Of a stretch of 42,441 nucleotides of DNA, positions 24,295 through 32,501 are shown one piece after another. The notes below the pieces were generated by a model. That model was not told where the DNA came from and did no database searches. It worked only from the letters and a program-made list of their open reading frames with translations. The stretch is from assembly GCA_020847095.1 (NCBI GenBank), contig JADLCR010000090.1, positions 1-42,441 on the forward strand. Direction: 5' to 3'. Position numbers and translations under genes: made by a program. How positions within the stretch are numbered: position 1 is the first letter of the stretch; the number at the start of each line of letters is the position of its first letter. The stretch comes from Oligoflexia bacterium. GTDB taxonomy: Bacteria; Bdellovibrionota; Bdellovibrionia; JABDDW01.

Positions 24295-25344
24295 ATGTTT
24301 GCACCACGAAGTGAACCATCGAGGCCACGGAAACGATCTATTAGATGACGACGCAAGTGCCGAATAGTAATTCTTAGCACTTTCTCTAGATTCAATGATC
24401 GCGCCGTCTGTTAGATAATCAATGAACTTCTTTTCAAATCTCGTTGATATTCCGCAGGAAAGATTAGGGTAAAAGGGGTAAATTGTTTCGTAATGATGTG
24501 TCCGTTGCTTATTTTTCTCTTCCAAGATCAGAATACTTCCCCCTCGACTTAAAGCAATGCGCATTGAGTGCGAATCTACATAAAGATGCTTCTCGTTAAA
24601 TTCATGAACCCATGAAGTGCGAAAGTGACTTGCCTCCAAAAGTTGTTTATGTTCGAGAATGTTGATGTCCGCGCCCAAATACCGACAGAGAGTTATCATA
24701 AATTTATTATAAAATGCGGGCCCCTCCGAGTGCTCGCTGTCTTCATATCGAGCAGGTAAAAACGCATTGAGGCGCATTTTTCTAAGCCCCCTCTTTCCGC
24801 CTACTTTTCTTAAGATCATATCTAGATCTTTTTCGAGATGCTCAAGTGAGCACACCGAAGGCATTATCTGGCCAAGCAACAACAACTCATCGCGGTCCTT
24901 GGCGGATGTTTCGAGGATTTTTTCACTTTCTTCTGGAAGAAAATCAAACAATGCCGCCTGCGCCCTCCATGCCTCAGGTACATACTCTTCAAACTGGCTA
25001 TGAATGAGAATTTGGGCTTTAAAATTTCCCGGTTCGGGATTGCTAATAAAAAACCAAATAAGTGGCACGAGCCCATCACGTATTAGCCAAACATTTCTTG
25101 TCAAACTCGTGGCAAAATGCGGCAGATCGAGAAGAAAGATAGGATGAAGAGGTGCTACATAATTGTCAACAGCTGGCCACAGTCGATCAAAAAACGCCTG
25201 TATATCGGGGGGGCGTGAAAAAACATGGGCCGGTTTACGGTGCCTGGCCATTTCTCGCCAATTTGCAATACCATAGGGTGCGTAAAGATAATTCGGATTT
25301 TTGACTTTCTCAGTCATGGACATAATGTCGATAGGTTTTTTCAT
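24217..25344 (-). CDS. Unknown protein paired with a glycosyltransferase (family shared with 9748-10713)
   Basis: I do not recognise this 376-residue protein. Blocks include PHFATSLTRNVWLIRDGLVP, EPGNFKAQILIH and EYVPEAWRAQA. The IH...VP..WR block is shared with 9748-10713, which likewise follows a GT-B glycosyltransferase. The start is taken at 25344 (ATG, GGGA seven bases upstream), giving a 35-base overlap with the glycosyltransferase; an upstream start at 25392 is possible. The C-terminus overlaps the DUF6624 gene on the other strand by 78 bases. It probably acts with the glycosyltransferase. Confidence 0.6.
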   Translation of the reverse strand: MKKPIDIMSMTEKVKNPNYLYAPYGIANWREMARHRKPAHVFSRPPDIQAFFDRLWPAVDNYVAPLHPIFLLDLPHFATSLTRNVWLIRDGLVPLIWFFISNPEPGNFKAQILIHSQFEEYVPEAWRAQAALFDFLPEESEKILETSAKDRDELLLLGQIMPSVCSLEHLEKDLDMILRKVGGKRGLRKMRLNAFLPARYEDSEHSEGPAFYNKFMITLCRYLGADINILEHKQLLEASHFRTSWVHEFNEKHLYVDSHSMRIALSRGGSILILEEKNKQRTHHYETIYPFYPNLSCGISTRFEKKFIDYLTDGAIIESRESAKNYYSALASSSNRSFPWPRWFTSWCKHLLVAESTPASVSSPEAKISEVSLST

Positions 25345-26611
25345 ATACTGATCCCGCGTCAAATTTTGAAAATCTCGGTCCACAGTAATCACTGCCGTTA
25401 TGGCCGATATCAGAATTCAATTCCCCAACGCGGGCATTGAATCCCAAAAATATTGGTGGCTCAATATTAAAGGTGTTTTTAATTATTATTCTAGCGACCT
25501 CTTTAATATTTAACTTACTTTTTGCTAGTTCACTAAACTCTCGTCTCTGCTCGTCTGATCGCCTGTTAGTTAAAAGTTGACTCATACTTATCGTCGCATC
25601 GTTGATATCAAATTCAGGCCCACGCGATTCGATTTTTACCGGTATCCAAAGGCCCGCAAATCCCATATTCTTAAACCCCGAATACCCGCCCCAATCTGTC
25701 AAAATGAGCGGAAGCCCCGACACGGCCGCTTCAGCAGGAGCCATCCCGAAATCCTCATCATGCTGAAGACTTAGGCTAATAAAGGCATCCGAAGCGCAAT
25801 AAATTTGAGACACTTGTTTGGGGGCGAGTGACTGGATGATCCGAATCCTTTTCTGAGACTTCTCAGGCAGTCTATTAAACTCAGATTTCCAAAGATGGTA
25901 GAATTCTCCGCTTCTCATAGTACTAGTTGAATTGAATGGTGCACCCTGATCGTCGAAGTTGCCCATCAAAATGAGATGAGTGGTGTCGAAAAATGATTCG
26001 TGTAGCCAAGAGAAGGCCCGGCAAATGGCCGTCGTATTTTTTTGCATTGAAAGCCGGCCTGAATATAAAAACACGAAGTCTCTCTCTTTAATATTTAAAG
26101 CCTTTCGAATCTGCTCTCTTTTGGTCGGTTTAAACGTAAACTCATTTGCCTCAACGGGAAACGGACAAACCCAACTCACCGAGCATCGATCAATAAAAAA
26201 GGAACGCACGAGGTTTGCCTGCCGATCTGAAGCACAAACCCATTCAGCCCTGAAACCTTTAATGGAGTCTTGCCAAAGTGACCAATATTTTGAATTGAGA
26301 ATAAAATCTCCGTAAACATGAAATCGAATCTTTGGCCTTTGGATTTTGGTCTCATTTAGCTGCCGAGCTAGTTGTCTCAAAAAATCGCCATAAACTGGAT
26401 GAGTGTCTAAAAAGACAATCCAATCCGGGCACTCTTTGATTATTTCTGAAACTAACGTAACGAGATGATTTGTTGATATTATGCGAGAAAGTTTACGCTG
26501 GATCACATTAGTGCCAACCAGGTTCTCATAGCTTAAGCTGAGATTCTTAGTGATGATTTTAACACTTGACCAGGAGGACTCTTCAGCAATCTGAATAACG
26601 AAAAGTTTCAC
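25310..26611 (-). CDS. Glycosyltransferase, GT-B fold (paralogue of 10694-11971)
   Basis: VFLYSGRLSMQKN and EDFGMAPAEAAVSG (the EX7E motif) mark a GT4-like enzyme, and RFHVYGDF and GGYSGF are shared with its paralogue. It starts at a GTG six bases after a -10 box and has no ribosome site, so the message is likely leaderless. It overlaps the following unknown gene by about 35 bases. The pair duplicates the arrangement at 9748-11971, which suggests that two similar sugars or two acceptors are handled. Confidence 0.85.
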   Translation of the reverse strand: MKLFVIQIAEESSWSSVKIITKNLSLSYENLVGTNVIQRKLSRIISTNHLVTLVSEIIKECPDWIVFLDTHPVYGDFLRQLARQLNETKIQRPKIRFHVYGDFILNSKYWSLWQDSIKGFRAEWVCASDRQANLVRSFFIDRCSVSWVCPFPVEANEFTFKPTKREQIRKALNIKERDFVFLYSGRLSMQKNTTAICRAFSWLHESFFDTTHLILMGNFDDQGAPFNSTSTMRSGEFYHLWKSEFNRLPEKSQKRIRIIQSLAPKQVSQIYCASDAFISLSLQHDEDFGMAPAEAAVSGLPLILTDWGGYSGFKNMGFAGLWIPVKIESRGPEFDINDATISMSQLLTNRRSDEQRREFSELAKSKLNIKEVARIIIKNTFNIEPPIFLGFNARVGELNSDIGHNGSDYCGPRFSKFDAGSVYEKTYRHYVHD

Positions 26612-26617
26612 TTTGTC

Positions 26618-26650
26618 ATGATAGCATTGTAGCTTGTTTTTAAGTCAAGC
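26618..26650 (-). promoter_or_regulatory. Promoter with embedded inverted repeat for the glycosyltransferase at 26611
   Basis: On the minus strand TTGACT (complement of 26643-26648) and TATCAT (complement of 26618-26623) are 19 bases apart, and the -10 box ends six bases before the GTG. GCTTG/CAAGC arms flank the -35 region. Spacing, boxes and repeat position match the promoter at 13729-13763. Confidence 0.5.
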
Positions 26651-26654
26651 CTGA

Positions 26655-27584
26655 TTACCGTGGTGGATCGGTTTCGCGCCCCAGAACATTTCTTAGGTGT
26701 TTTTCCCAATTTCCATCTTTGTGACCATAAATTCGTTTCACTGACTGAAAGGCGAGAAGCTCGTATTGGGCGATGGCACGCTTGACCTTTATGACCTCTG
26801 GCACTTGAAGCACCTTTTTCAACTCATTTTTCACCACGGGAGAAAGGTTTTCAGTGTAAGGAAGAATGGCCACAAGAATCAAAATCGAATTTGGAGTCAG
26901 CACTAAAGAGTCGCGATTTATATCTGTAGATAAACTCCATTCAAAATAATTTGTTTTTTCAATATATATAGGTCCTAAGTTAACTGATGGCTCAAATGAC
27001 AACGTTGGAAACAACGTCGCCAACTCGCCCTCAATAAAGGGCCCGAAGCAAGGTTGTTCGCCACTCGCTCCGAGCTTCATTGAAATCTTTTCGATCGAAC
27101 GTTGAGCCTTTTCTCGATGGTAGCGGCTCAAGTTCTTTTCAAGCAATTTGACTTGCCACTTCCACTTTCTGAGTAGCCACAAAATCTCAATTATCGTCTT
27201 AAATTCATATGCGATCTTGTTTCTCATTTCATATTCAGTCGCAGTATGAATTTCAAGCTCGCCCAGAAACGGAAGATTCGAGAAAATCAGGCTAAAAGCA
27301 TCAATAATCAAAGCCATCTTGCAATCGGTGATTTGGTCGCGCACAACAATTGTATAATCGACATCGCTAAAAAAGGCGTTGTAGTCGTGAGCAGAGGCAA
27401 CGGAGTGCCGCGGAATAAGTTTCATTGATTCTCGAGAATATTGACTGAGTAAAAACTCAAGTACTGGCGTGAATATATGAATTAAAAAAAATCGAGTCGA
27501 CCTATGAACAAAATCAAATTGACGGACTCTACTTGCACGCAAAAGAATCCAAAGGATCAGGGGGTTAGTAATCCTTGGCGTCAT
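26655..27584 (-). CDS. Nucleotidyltransferase-like protein
   Basis: The 309-residue protein contains FFSDVDYTIVV (about residues 71-81), which resembles the SDxDxxV core of polymerase-beta-type nucleotidyltransferases, preceded by helical LIPRHSVASAHDYN. The usual GS turn is not obvious, so activity is uncertain. The rest is helical and unassigned. It lies upstream of the glycosyltransferase on the same strand, and its stop is only 43 bases before that start. The Hen1-like fusion at 677 also carries a nucleotidyltransferase domain, so the island has two. The start is an ATG at 27584; TATTAA lies directly upstream. Confidence 0.55.
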   Translation of the reverse strand: MTPRITNPLILWILLRASRVRQFDFVHRSTRFFLIHIFTPVLEFLLSQYSRESMKLIPRHSVASAHDYNAFFSDVDYTIVVRDQITDCKMALIIDAFSLIFSNLPFLGELEIHTATEYEMRNKIAYEFKTIIEILWLLRKWKWQVKLLEKNLSRYHREKAQRSIEKISMKLGASGEQPCFGPFIEGELATLFPTLSFEPSVNLGPIYIEKTNYFEWSLSTDINRDSLVLTPNSILILVAILPYTENLSPVVKNELKKVLQVPEVIKVKRAIAQYELLAFQSVKRIYGHKDGNWEKHLRNVLGRETDPPR

Positions 27585-27643
27585 TTAATAGAGACTACAT
27601 CAAAGCCCTGGATTTTCACATGGGTTGGTTTTAAAGTTTGTAC

Positions 27644-28432
27644 ATGCAAAGACAAAGAGCTGCGAAGGTGTTTAGCAAACCTTTTTGGAGACAAGTACGA
27701 TCTTTGACGCGAGCTAACCTTAAGTCTAGATACCGCAAAACATTTGCCGGGTTTATTTGGGTCGTTCTCAACCCAGTGATTTTATTTGGTGTTCACAGCC
27801 TCGTCTTTCAGCAGTTCTTAAAGCTCGAGGTTCCTAACTATCTCATTTTTTTGCTAACTGGACTTTTGCCATGGATCTTTATGTTACAGAGCCTGGAAAT
27901 GTGCACTTCAATATTTAAAACTTCTGGGGCGCTTTTAAAGGCCTACCCGGCACATCCACTAGTCTATTTGACTTCTCAGTTGGCGGATAACCTGATAAAT
28001 TTCTTAGCGGCATTTGTATTGATCCTTGTGCCTCTCTTATCGATAAAGCATTTTTCGCCGCTCGGATTTTTTTTATTACCTCTACCAATTATGGCTATGG
28101 CGATTGGCGTGTTCGGCATGGCCTGGTGGCTTGCAACTGCCCAAGTTTTTTGGGGTGATACGCGGTACATTGTATCATTCGCCATGAATGTTACTTTTTT
28201 GTTAACGCCAGTTTTTTATCCGGTGAATTTTATACCTGAATATTTGAGGTGGATTGTTGTCGTAAATCCCTTTTATCATCTGATCGCACCGTTTCGAATA
28301 GCGCTTTACGAGTTTCATTTGGAACTGTTTATGAAGTACTTAATGCACTCTTTTGTGGTAAGCATATTCTTACTCTTATCGGCCGCTTGGTTCTGGAAAA
28401 AGAAAAAAAACGAGTTCTACTTGTATGTCTGA
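27644..28432 (+). CDS. ABC-2 permease of a polysaccharide/O-antigen-type exporter
   Basis: Six hydrophobic segments and the sequence RYRKTFAGFIWVVLNPVILF near the N-terminus identify an ABC-2 permease of the Wzm/TagG type. VNPFYHLIAPFR in the C-terminal half is typical of the family. It partners with the ATPase gene, which overlaps it by eight bases. The pair moves a lipid-linked glycan across the inner membrane in known systems. An in-frame TTG at 27638 is an alternative start; no ribosome site is seen. Confidence 0.85.
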   Translation: MQRQRAAKVFSKPFWRQVRSLTRANLKSRYRKTFAGFIWVVLNPVILFGVHSLVFQQFLKLEVPNYLIFLLTGLLPWIFMLQSLEMCTSIFKTSGALLKAYPAHPLVYLTSQLADNLINFLAAFVLILVPLLSIKHFSPLGFFLLPLPIMAMAIGVFGMAWWLATAQVFWGDTRYIVSFAMNVTFLLTPVFYPVNFIPEYLRWIVVVNPFYHLIAPFRIALYEFHLELFMKYLMHSFVVSIFLLLSAAWFWKKKKNEFYLYV

Positions 28433-29189
28433 TGACATCATACTTGGAATCACCAAACTTAACCTTGTGTTTCGCCTTGATTTGCACAGATCAATGTCCT
28501 GGAAGGCTGCTTTTGCCAGAGCAGTATCGAACCCTCTTTCTGCTCTCACGGCAGAGCGCGACAGATTTCATGTGCTAAAAGATATTTCGTTTCAAGTCCG
28601 CAAAGGTGAGCGAGTTGGTATTCTCGGCGTTAATGGTGCCGGGAAAACCTCTTTATGCCGCTGCATTGCCGGCATATTTCGGCCAACAACAGGTTCGATC
28701 TCAATAAACAAACCAGTTCGAGCGGTATTTAATACTCAAGTGGGAATTAAACCCGAGTTAACGGGACGTGAAAATGCGGAACTTTTGGCACAATTTGTTT
28801 ATCCAGATGAATCTAACCACAGTGAATTAATCAACGAAGCGCTCGAGTTTTCGGAGTTGGGTAATTTTATCGATATTCCTTTTCAAAACTACAGCAATGG
28901 AATGCAAACCAGACTTTGTCTCTCACTAATTTCAGCTAAGCCCGCACATTTGCTAATACTTGACGAAGTTTATGACGGAGCTGATGCATTTTTTAAAGAA
29001 AAGGTGTCCAAGCGAGTTCTCAAGCTCATCGAAGAGTCAGGTGCCGTCTTATTTGTTAGTCATGATGCCGAGCAAATCCGGCGTGTCTGCACCAGAACAA
29101 TCATTTTAAATCATAACCAAATTGTTTTTGATGGCCTCCCGCAAGAGGGGCTCGCCTTTTTTCAAACTTTAAAGCCAATCCAATCGTAA
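28425..29189 (+). CDS. ABC ATPase of a polysaccharide/O-antigen-type exporter
   Basis: The Walker A motif is GVNGAGKTSL (about 68-77). SNGMQTRLCLSL is the signature region and LLILDEVYDGADAFF Walker B, close to Wzt/TagH ATPases. At 254 residues it lacks the C-terminal glycan-binding domain of the larger Wzt proteins, so chain-end recognition is not expected. Overlap with the permease gene shows that they form one transporter. It is the last gene of the accessory island on this side. Confidence 0.88.
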   Translation: MSDDIILGITKLNLVFRLDLHRSMSWKAAFARAVSNPLSALTAERDRFHVLKDISFQVRKGERVGILGVNGAGKTSLCRCIAGIFRPTTGSISINKPVRAVFNTQVGIKPELTGRENAELLAQFVYPDESNHSELINEALEFSELGNFIDIPFQNYSNGMQTRLCLSLISAKPAHLLILDEVYDGADAFFKEKVSKRVLKLIEESGAVLFVSHDAEQIRRVCTRTIILNHNQIVFDGLPQEGLAFFQTLKPIQS

Positions 29190-29444
29190 GATATCAGGTC
29201 ATTAACCAGAGTTCTTTAAGTGGGTTTATATTACCTTGGTTCAAATTAGGCGCCGAAAGGTCAAAAAATGAACGCCAGATTGGCCTCAAAGCGCGTGAGG
29301 GTAATGAGCCTGTATTTCGACATAGAAGTATCCCTGCCAAGGCTAGTGTGCTAGGTTCGCACCAGACGCTGTCTACTCACCGAGTTCTAGGCATTCTGCC
29401 CAACTTCTCTTTGAGCTGACCCCTGCCATGAAGGAGGTTTGAAT
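29190..29444 (+). other. Non-coding stretch upstream of the IF-1 gene, possible structured leader
   Basis: There is no convincing gene in this stretch. It contains short self-complementary segments (for example CTAGTGTGCTAG at 29343-29354), and a 28-codon frame starts at 29268. A long 5' leader of the infA-like gene is possible, but I see no known riboswitch motif. Confidence 0.25.
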
Positions 29445-29666
29445 ATGGCTAAAGATGATCTAATTGAGCTTGCGGGAACCGTATCTACCGCCACAGGTGG
29501 CGGGCAATTTTCTGTTCAGCTCGCGAGCGGCAATACTATTATGGCTCGATTGAGTGGACAGATGAAGCGTTTTAAAATCCGCGTAGTAAGTGGCGATAAA
29601 GTGACTGTAGCGGTTTCGCCCTATGATCTCACTCACGGATTCATCACCCGACGTCATAAAGAATAA
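29445..29666 (+). CDS. Divergent translation initiation factor IF-1 (paralogue-like)
   Basis: The 73-residue protein has the IF-1 OB-fold pattern, MAKDDLIELAGTVSTATGG, ASGNTIMARLSGQMKRFKIR and SGDKVTVAVSPYDLTHGFIT. Several normally conserved positions differ (FKIRV instead of HYIRI, GGGQ in the first loop). It is therefore probably a second IF-1-like protein, with the normal copy elsewhere. AAGGAGG lies seven bases before the ATG, a near-perfect ribosome site. A small zinc-ribbon gene follows after 15 bases. Confidence 0.85.
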   Translation: MAKDDLIELAGTVSTATGGGQFSVQLASGNTIMARLSGQMKRFKIRVVSGDKVTVAVSPYDLTHGFITRRHKE

Positions 29667-29681
29667 CCGAGCGGAGCCGCC

Positions 29682-29873
29682 ATGAACCACACTGTCCGAT
29701 GTCCGAATATGAACCACAGCCGCAGTAATCCACCTGTGCGCTTTTGCCCAACATGTGGCGAATTACTTAACAAGCAAGTTCCCAAAAGCTGCGACCATGA
29801 CAAACATTTGCTCAGGCGAAAGCAAGGCGATCGTCACTGCTACGACTGCGGCCTGCTGCTTTCGACCATATAG
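29682..29873 (+). CDS. Small zinc-ribbon protein
   Basis: The 63-residue protein has paired Cys motifs: RCPN, FCPTCG, CDHDKH and CYDCG, which would bind one or two zinc ions. Small proteins starting VRCPNMNH with RFCPTCGE occur in several proteobacteria. The function is unknown. GCGGAG lies five bases before the ATG, and the gene follows the IF-1-like gene, so a shared operon and a translation- or RNA-related role are likely. Confidence 0.75.
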   Translation: MNHTVRCPNMNHSRSNPPVRFCPTCGELLNKQVPKSCDHDKHLLRRKQGDRHCYDCGLLLSTI

Positions 29874-29880
29874 GAGTATA

Positions 29881-30216
29881 TTATTTATAAAATGCCACCA
29901 CAGCTGCGGCGATGATTAGGCCAAATGAAATTATATACCTAATGCTAAATCCTTCACCAAGATAGAAGGCGGCAAAGAAAACGAATACAGAAAGCGCAAT
30001 GCACTCCTGCATGATCTTAAGTTGATAGCCTGACCACGACTGATACCCGATTCTATTTGCAGGCACTTGCAATACGTATTCAAAAAAGGCGATACCCCAA
30101 CTTGCAATAATAGCCAGCCAAATTGGTGAACTCCTGAATTTTAGGTGACCGTACCAGGCAAACGTCATAAAGCAATTGGACAAAAATAAAAGTCCAACGG
30201 TCCAGGCGACATTCAT
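29881..30216 (-). CDS. DUF486 family membrane protein
   Basis: The 111-residue protein has four hydrophobic segments. WYGHLKF and FEYVLQVPANRIGY are hallmarks of DUF486, a small family related to drug/metabolite transporters. It ends next to the zinc-ribbon gene (convergent). The transported substrate is unknown. Confidence 0.85.
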   Translation of the reverse strand: MNVAWTVGLLFLSNCFMTFAWYGHLKFRSSPIWLAIIASWGIAFFEYVLQVPANRIGYQSWSGYQLKIMQECIALSVFVFFAAFYLGEGFSIRYIISFGLIIAAAVVAFYK

Positions 30217-30322
30217 AGATGATTAAGCCTCCGATTCTAATTATCAGCAATTTTACTGACTCAGATATCGTACCTAAAAGGTTTAATTTGCATCAATCGA
30301 TATACTTGGGTAATTACAGGTA

Positions 30323-30685
30323 ATGTCTGATGCAACAAATTGCCCCAAATGTCAGTCGGCAAATATCTATTTTGAGGGAAGTATTTGGACCTGTCCTGAA
30401 TGTTGGAACGAGTGGACAATTTTTCAAACTAACGAGGCCGATTCCTCGCCCACCACAGAAACAGATTCTCGAATTAAGGACGCTTTCGGAAATATTTTGG
30501 CCGAGGGCGATGCCGTGACCATCATCAAAGACTTAAAAATTAAAGGATCTTCAGCAGTGGTCAAAATTGGGACGAAGATCAAAAATATTCGATTAGTTGA
30601 CAGCGACGACGGCCACAATATTGCGTGTAAAATCGATGGCATTGGTTCTATTCACTTAAAATCAGAATTTGTAAAGAAAGCCTAA
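30323..30685 (+). CDS. yjdM: YjdM (PhnA-like) zinc-ribbon protein
   Basis: The N-terminal ribbon [14 protein letters not shown] and [10 protein letters not shown] is followed by [24 protein letters not shown], a pattern shared by the YjdM/PhnA family. The family was once linked to phosphonate use because of its gene context in E. coli, but its function is not established. Its length of 120 residues is normal. No operon partner is evident. Confidence 0.88.
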   Translation: MSDATNCPKCQSANIYFEGSIWTCPECWNEWTIFQTNEADSSPTTETDSRIKDAFGNILAEGDAVTIIKDLKIKGSSAVVKIGTKIKNIRLVDSDDGHNIACKIDGIGSIHLKSEFVKKA

Positions 30686-30792
30686 AGACTAAGCCTAATT
30701 ATAGAGACTTCTTGACTTGCCTAACACTTGGTGTCAGTTTTGTATCAATGTTAACTGCGCCGAAAATTCCCACGGAATAGTTTGTATATCAA

Positions 30793-32496
30793 ATGGATCA
30801 TAGGTTTTCCAGTTTACTTCTGTATCTCAAAAAACTCTACCTGCTTGTTGGGAAAAAAGTATTCACTATTTACATCTTAGGGCTCGTTTCAGGGTGTTTG
30901 TATTTTCTGACTGATCTGGCTATTGCCTTTAATTTTCAGGTGTTTCTCTCATTTCTTGGGCTGGCCGATCCTTCGATTGTCAAGGTCCCAGATTGGGTAC
31001 CTCAGAAATCACTCAATTTCGCCGTGGCTTTTCTATTGGTCATCGGCTTTTTGAGGGCGATTCTTCAGTGGATACAGACTTTCATGCAAGGTGCTGCCGT
31101 TGAATCATTCAAGCACCAGATTCGAAGTCGCTTGCTCAAATGGACTTTCGGACTCGACGTCCCAAGTACTCAAGACACAATTTTGTTTTTTAATGAACGC
31201 ACCAATTCTGCCAGCATCGCAGTAAGCGGATTGCATACCATGGCAATGAAAGCAACCACTTCGCTGCTGCTGGGATTAGAGCTTTTTTGGTTAGCGCCCA
31301 AAACTAGCCTTTATGTCGTCGTGTTTATTGGCATTGCTTCTTTACCAATGCGAATGATTGATAAAAAAATTTCTAAGCTAGGTGGAGGTATAAAAACAGA
31401 GTGGGACCATATAAATTCAAGGCTCCTGGTGAGTTTAAAAAACTATTTGCTGCTGAGAATTTATGGCCTTGTTAAAAACGAAGAACAATCGATTAACGAT
31501 AGTTTAGGCAAGTATTTAGCCAGGATTTTATCTGTTTTTAACTTCAATGGTCTAAAATTTTCGACCACCCAATATATGGGGCTGGTATTAGTCTGCCTTG
31601 TATCTTTACTTAAGGGCCCAAACAACGAAATGGCGAGTGGAGTAATCGCGAGCTATTTATTTTTGCTTCTGAGGTTTTTGCAATCACTGTCTGATGTTGC
31701 GGCCTCGACGACTACAATCAATATGTATTGGGGTCAGATGCAAGATTTTGCAGAACTTTGCTATAAGAAATTTGAAGTTAACCAAGACACGAACGGGCAA
31801 CGGCAACTGAGCAGAATTTCGAATCCAGTTGGATGGCGCGTCCAGAACGTTAGTTTTTCTTACCCTGGAGTCGAAGGACAGCCGTTATTTCATAATTTCG
31901 ACCTCAACATTCCGGCGGCTAACACACTGGTCATACATGGGCCCTCCGGCTCGGGAAAGAGTACCTTGCTCAATATTTTGCTGGGAATCCTAAAGCCCCA
32001 GCGCGGAAAAATCATAGCCACCTTAGGAAATAACGAATTTGAGGTTAATCAAATTATGGCTGAGTTGCTTGAGGCTGTTGGCTACGTGGGCGCAGAGAGC
32101 TTTATCATTGAGGGCACTATTCGCGAAAATCTTCTTTATGGGGTGAATCGAAAAACGACAGAAGATGAGATAATTAGAGCTCTTCAAATGGCAGAATGTG
32201 ATTTTGTTTTCGGTTTTCCAGATGGACTCAATCATATGCTTTCAGAACACGGGACTGGACTTTCTGCGGGCCAAGCCCAAAGATTGTCTTTGGTTCGCGC
32301 GTTACTTAGAGAGCCTAAAATTCTTGTTCTTGATGAGGCCACCGCCAATTTAGATTATGAAACCGAACTTCGATTAGTTAAGACCCTGGAAGCAATCAAG
32401 ACAAATATGACGATTCTTGCAGTCACCCATCGACCGGCATTGCTTCGACTCGCAGATATCCAACTTCGTTTTCCGCTGAATTCGAACCCTTTGTAA
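30793..32496 (+). CDS. ABC exporter with fused membrane and ATPase domains
   Basis: The N-terminal 320 residues hold about six hydrophobic segments. The ATPase has Walker A GPSGSGKSTLLN, LSAGQAQRLSLVRALLREP (signature) and ILVLDEATANLD (Walker B). This is a type I exporter half-transporter that works as a dimer. A peptidase C39 domain is missing, so it is not a classic double-glycine peptide exporter. It stands alone between yjdM and the ndh gene. An export role for the island's peptide cannot be excluded but is not supported by the context. Confidence 0.88.
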   Translation: MDHRFSSLLLYLKKLYLLVGKKVFTIYILGLVSGCLYFLTDLAIAFNFQVFLSFLGLADPSIVKVPDWVPQKSLNFAVAFLLVIGFLRAILQWIQTFMQGAAVESFKHQIRSRLLKWTFGLDVPSTQDTILFFNERTNSASIAVSGLHTMAMKATTSLLLGLELFWLAPKTSLYVVVFIGIASLPMRMIDKKISKLGGGIKTEWDHINSRLLVSLKNYLLLRIYGLVKNEEQSINDSLGKYLARILSVFNFNGLKFSTTQYMGLVLVCLVSLLKGPNNEMASGVIASYLFLLLRFLQSLSDVAASTTTINMYWGQMQDFAELCYKKFEVNQDTNGQRQLSRISNPVGWRVQNVSFSYPGVEGQPLFHNFDLNIPAANTLVIHGPSGSGKSTLLNILLGILKPQRGKIIATLGNNEFEVNQIMAELLEAVGYVGAESFIIEGTIRENLLYGVNRKTTEDEIIRALQMAECDFVFGFPDGLNHMLSEHGTGLSAGQAQRLSLVRALLREPKILVLDEATANLDYETELRLVKTLEAIKTNMTILAVTHRPALLRLADIQLRFPLNSNPL

Positions 32497-32501
32497 ACGT
32501 A

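Noticed and set aside
29268-29354. A 28-codon frame with an AAAGG-like site upstream of the IF-1 gene
   Set aside because: It has no similarity to the peptides at 3.6-3.9 kb or to any known protein; chance is likely.
30793-32496. The ABC exporter as a dedicated peptide exporter of the island
   Set aside because: It lacks a C39 peptidase domain and is separated from the island by several ordinary genes.
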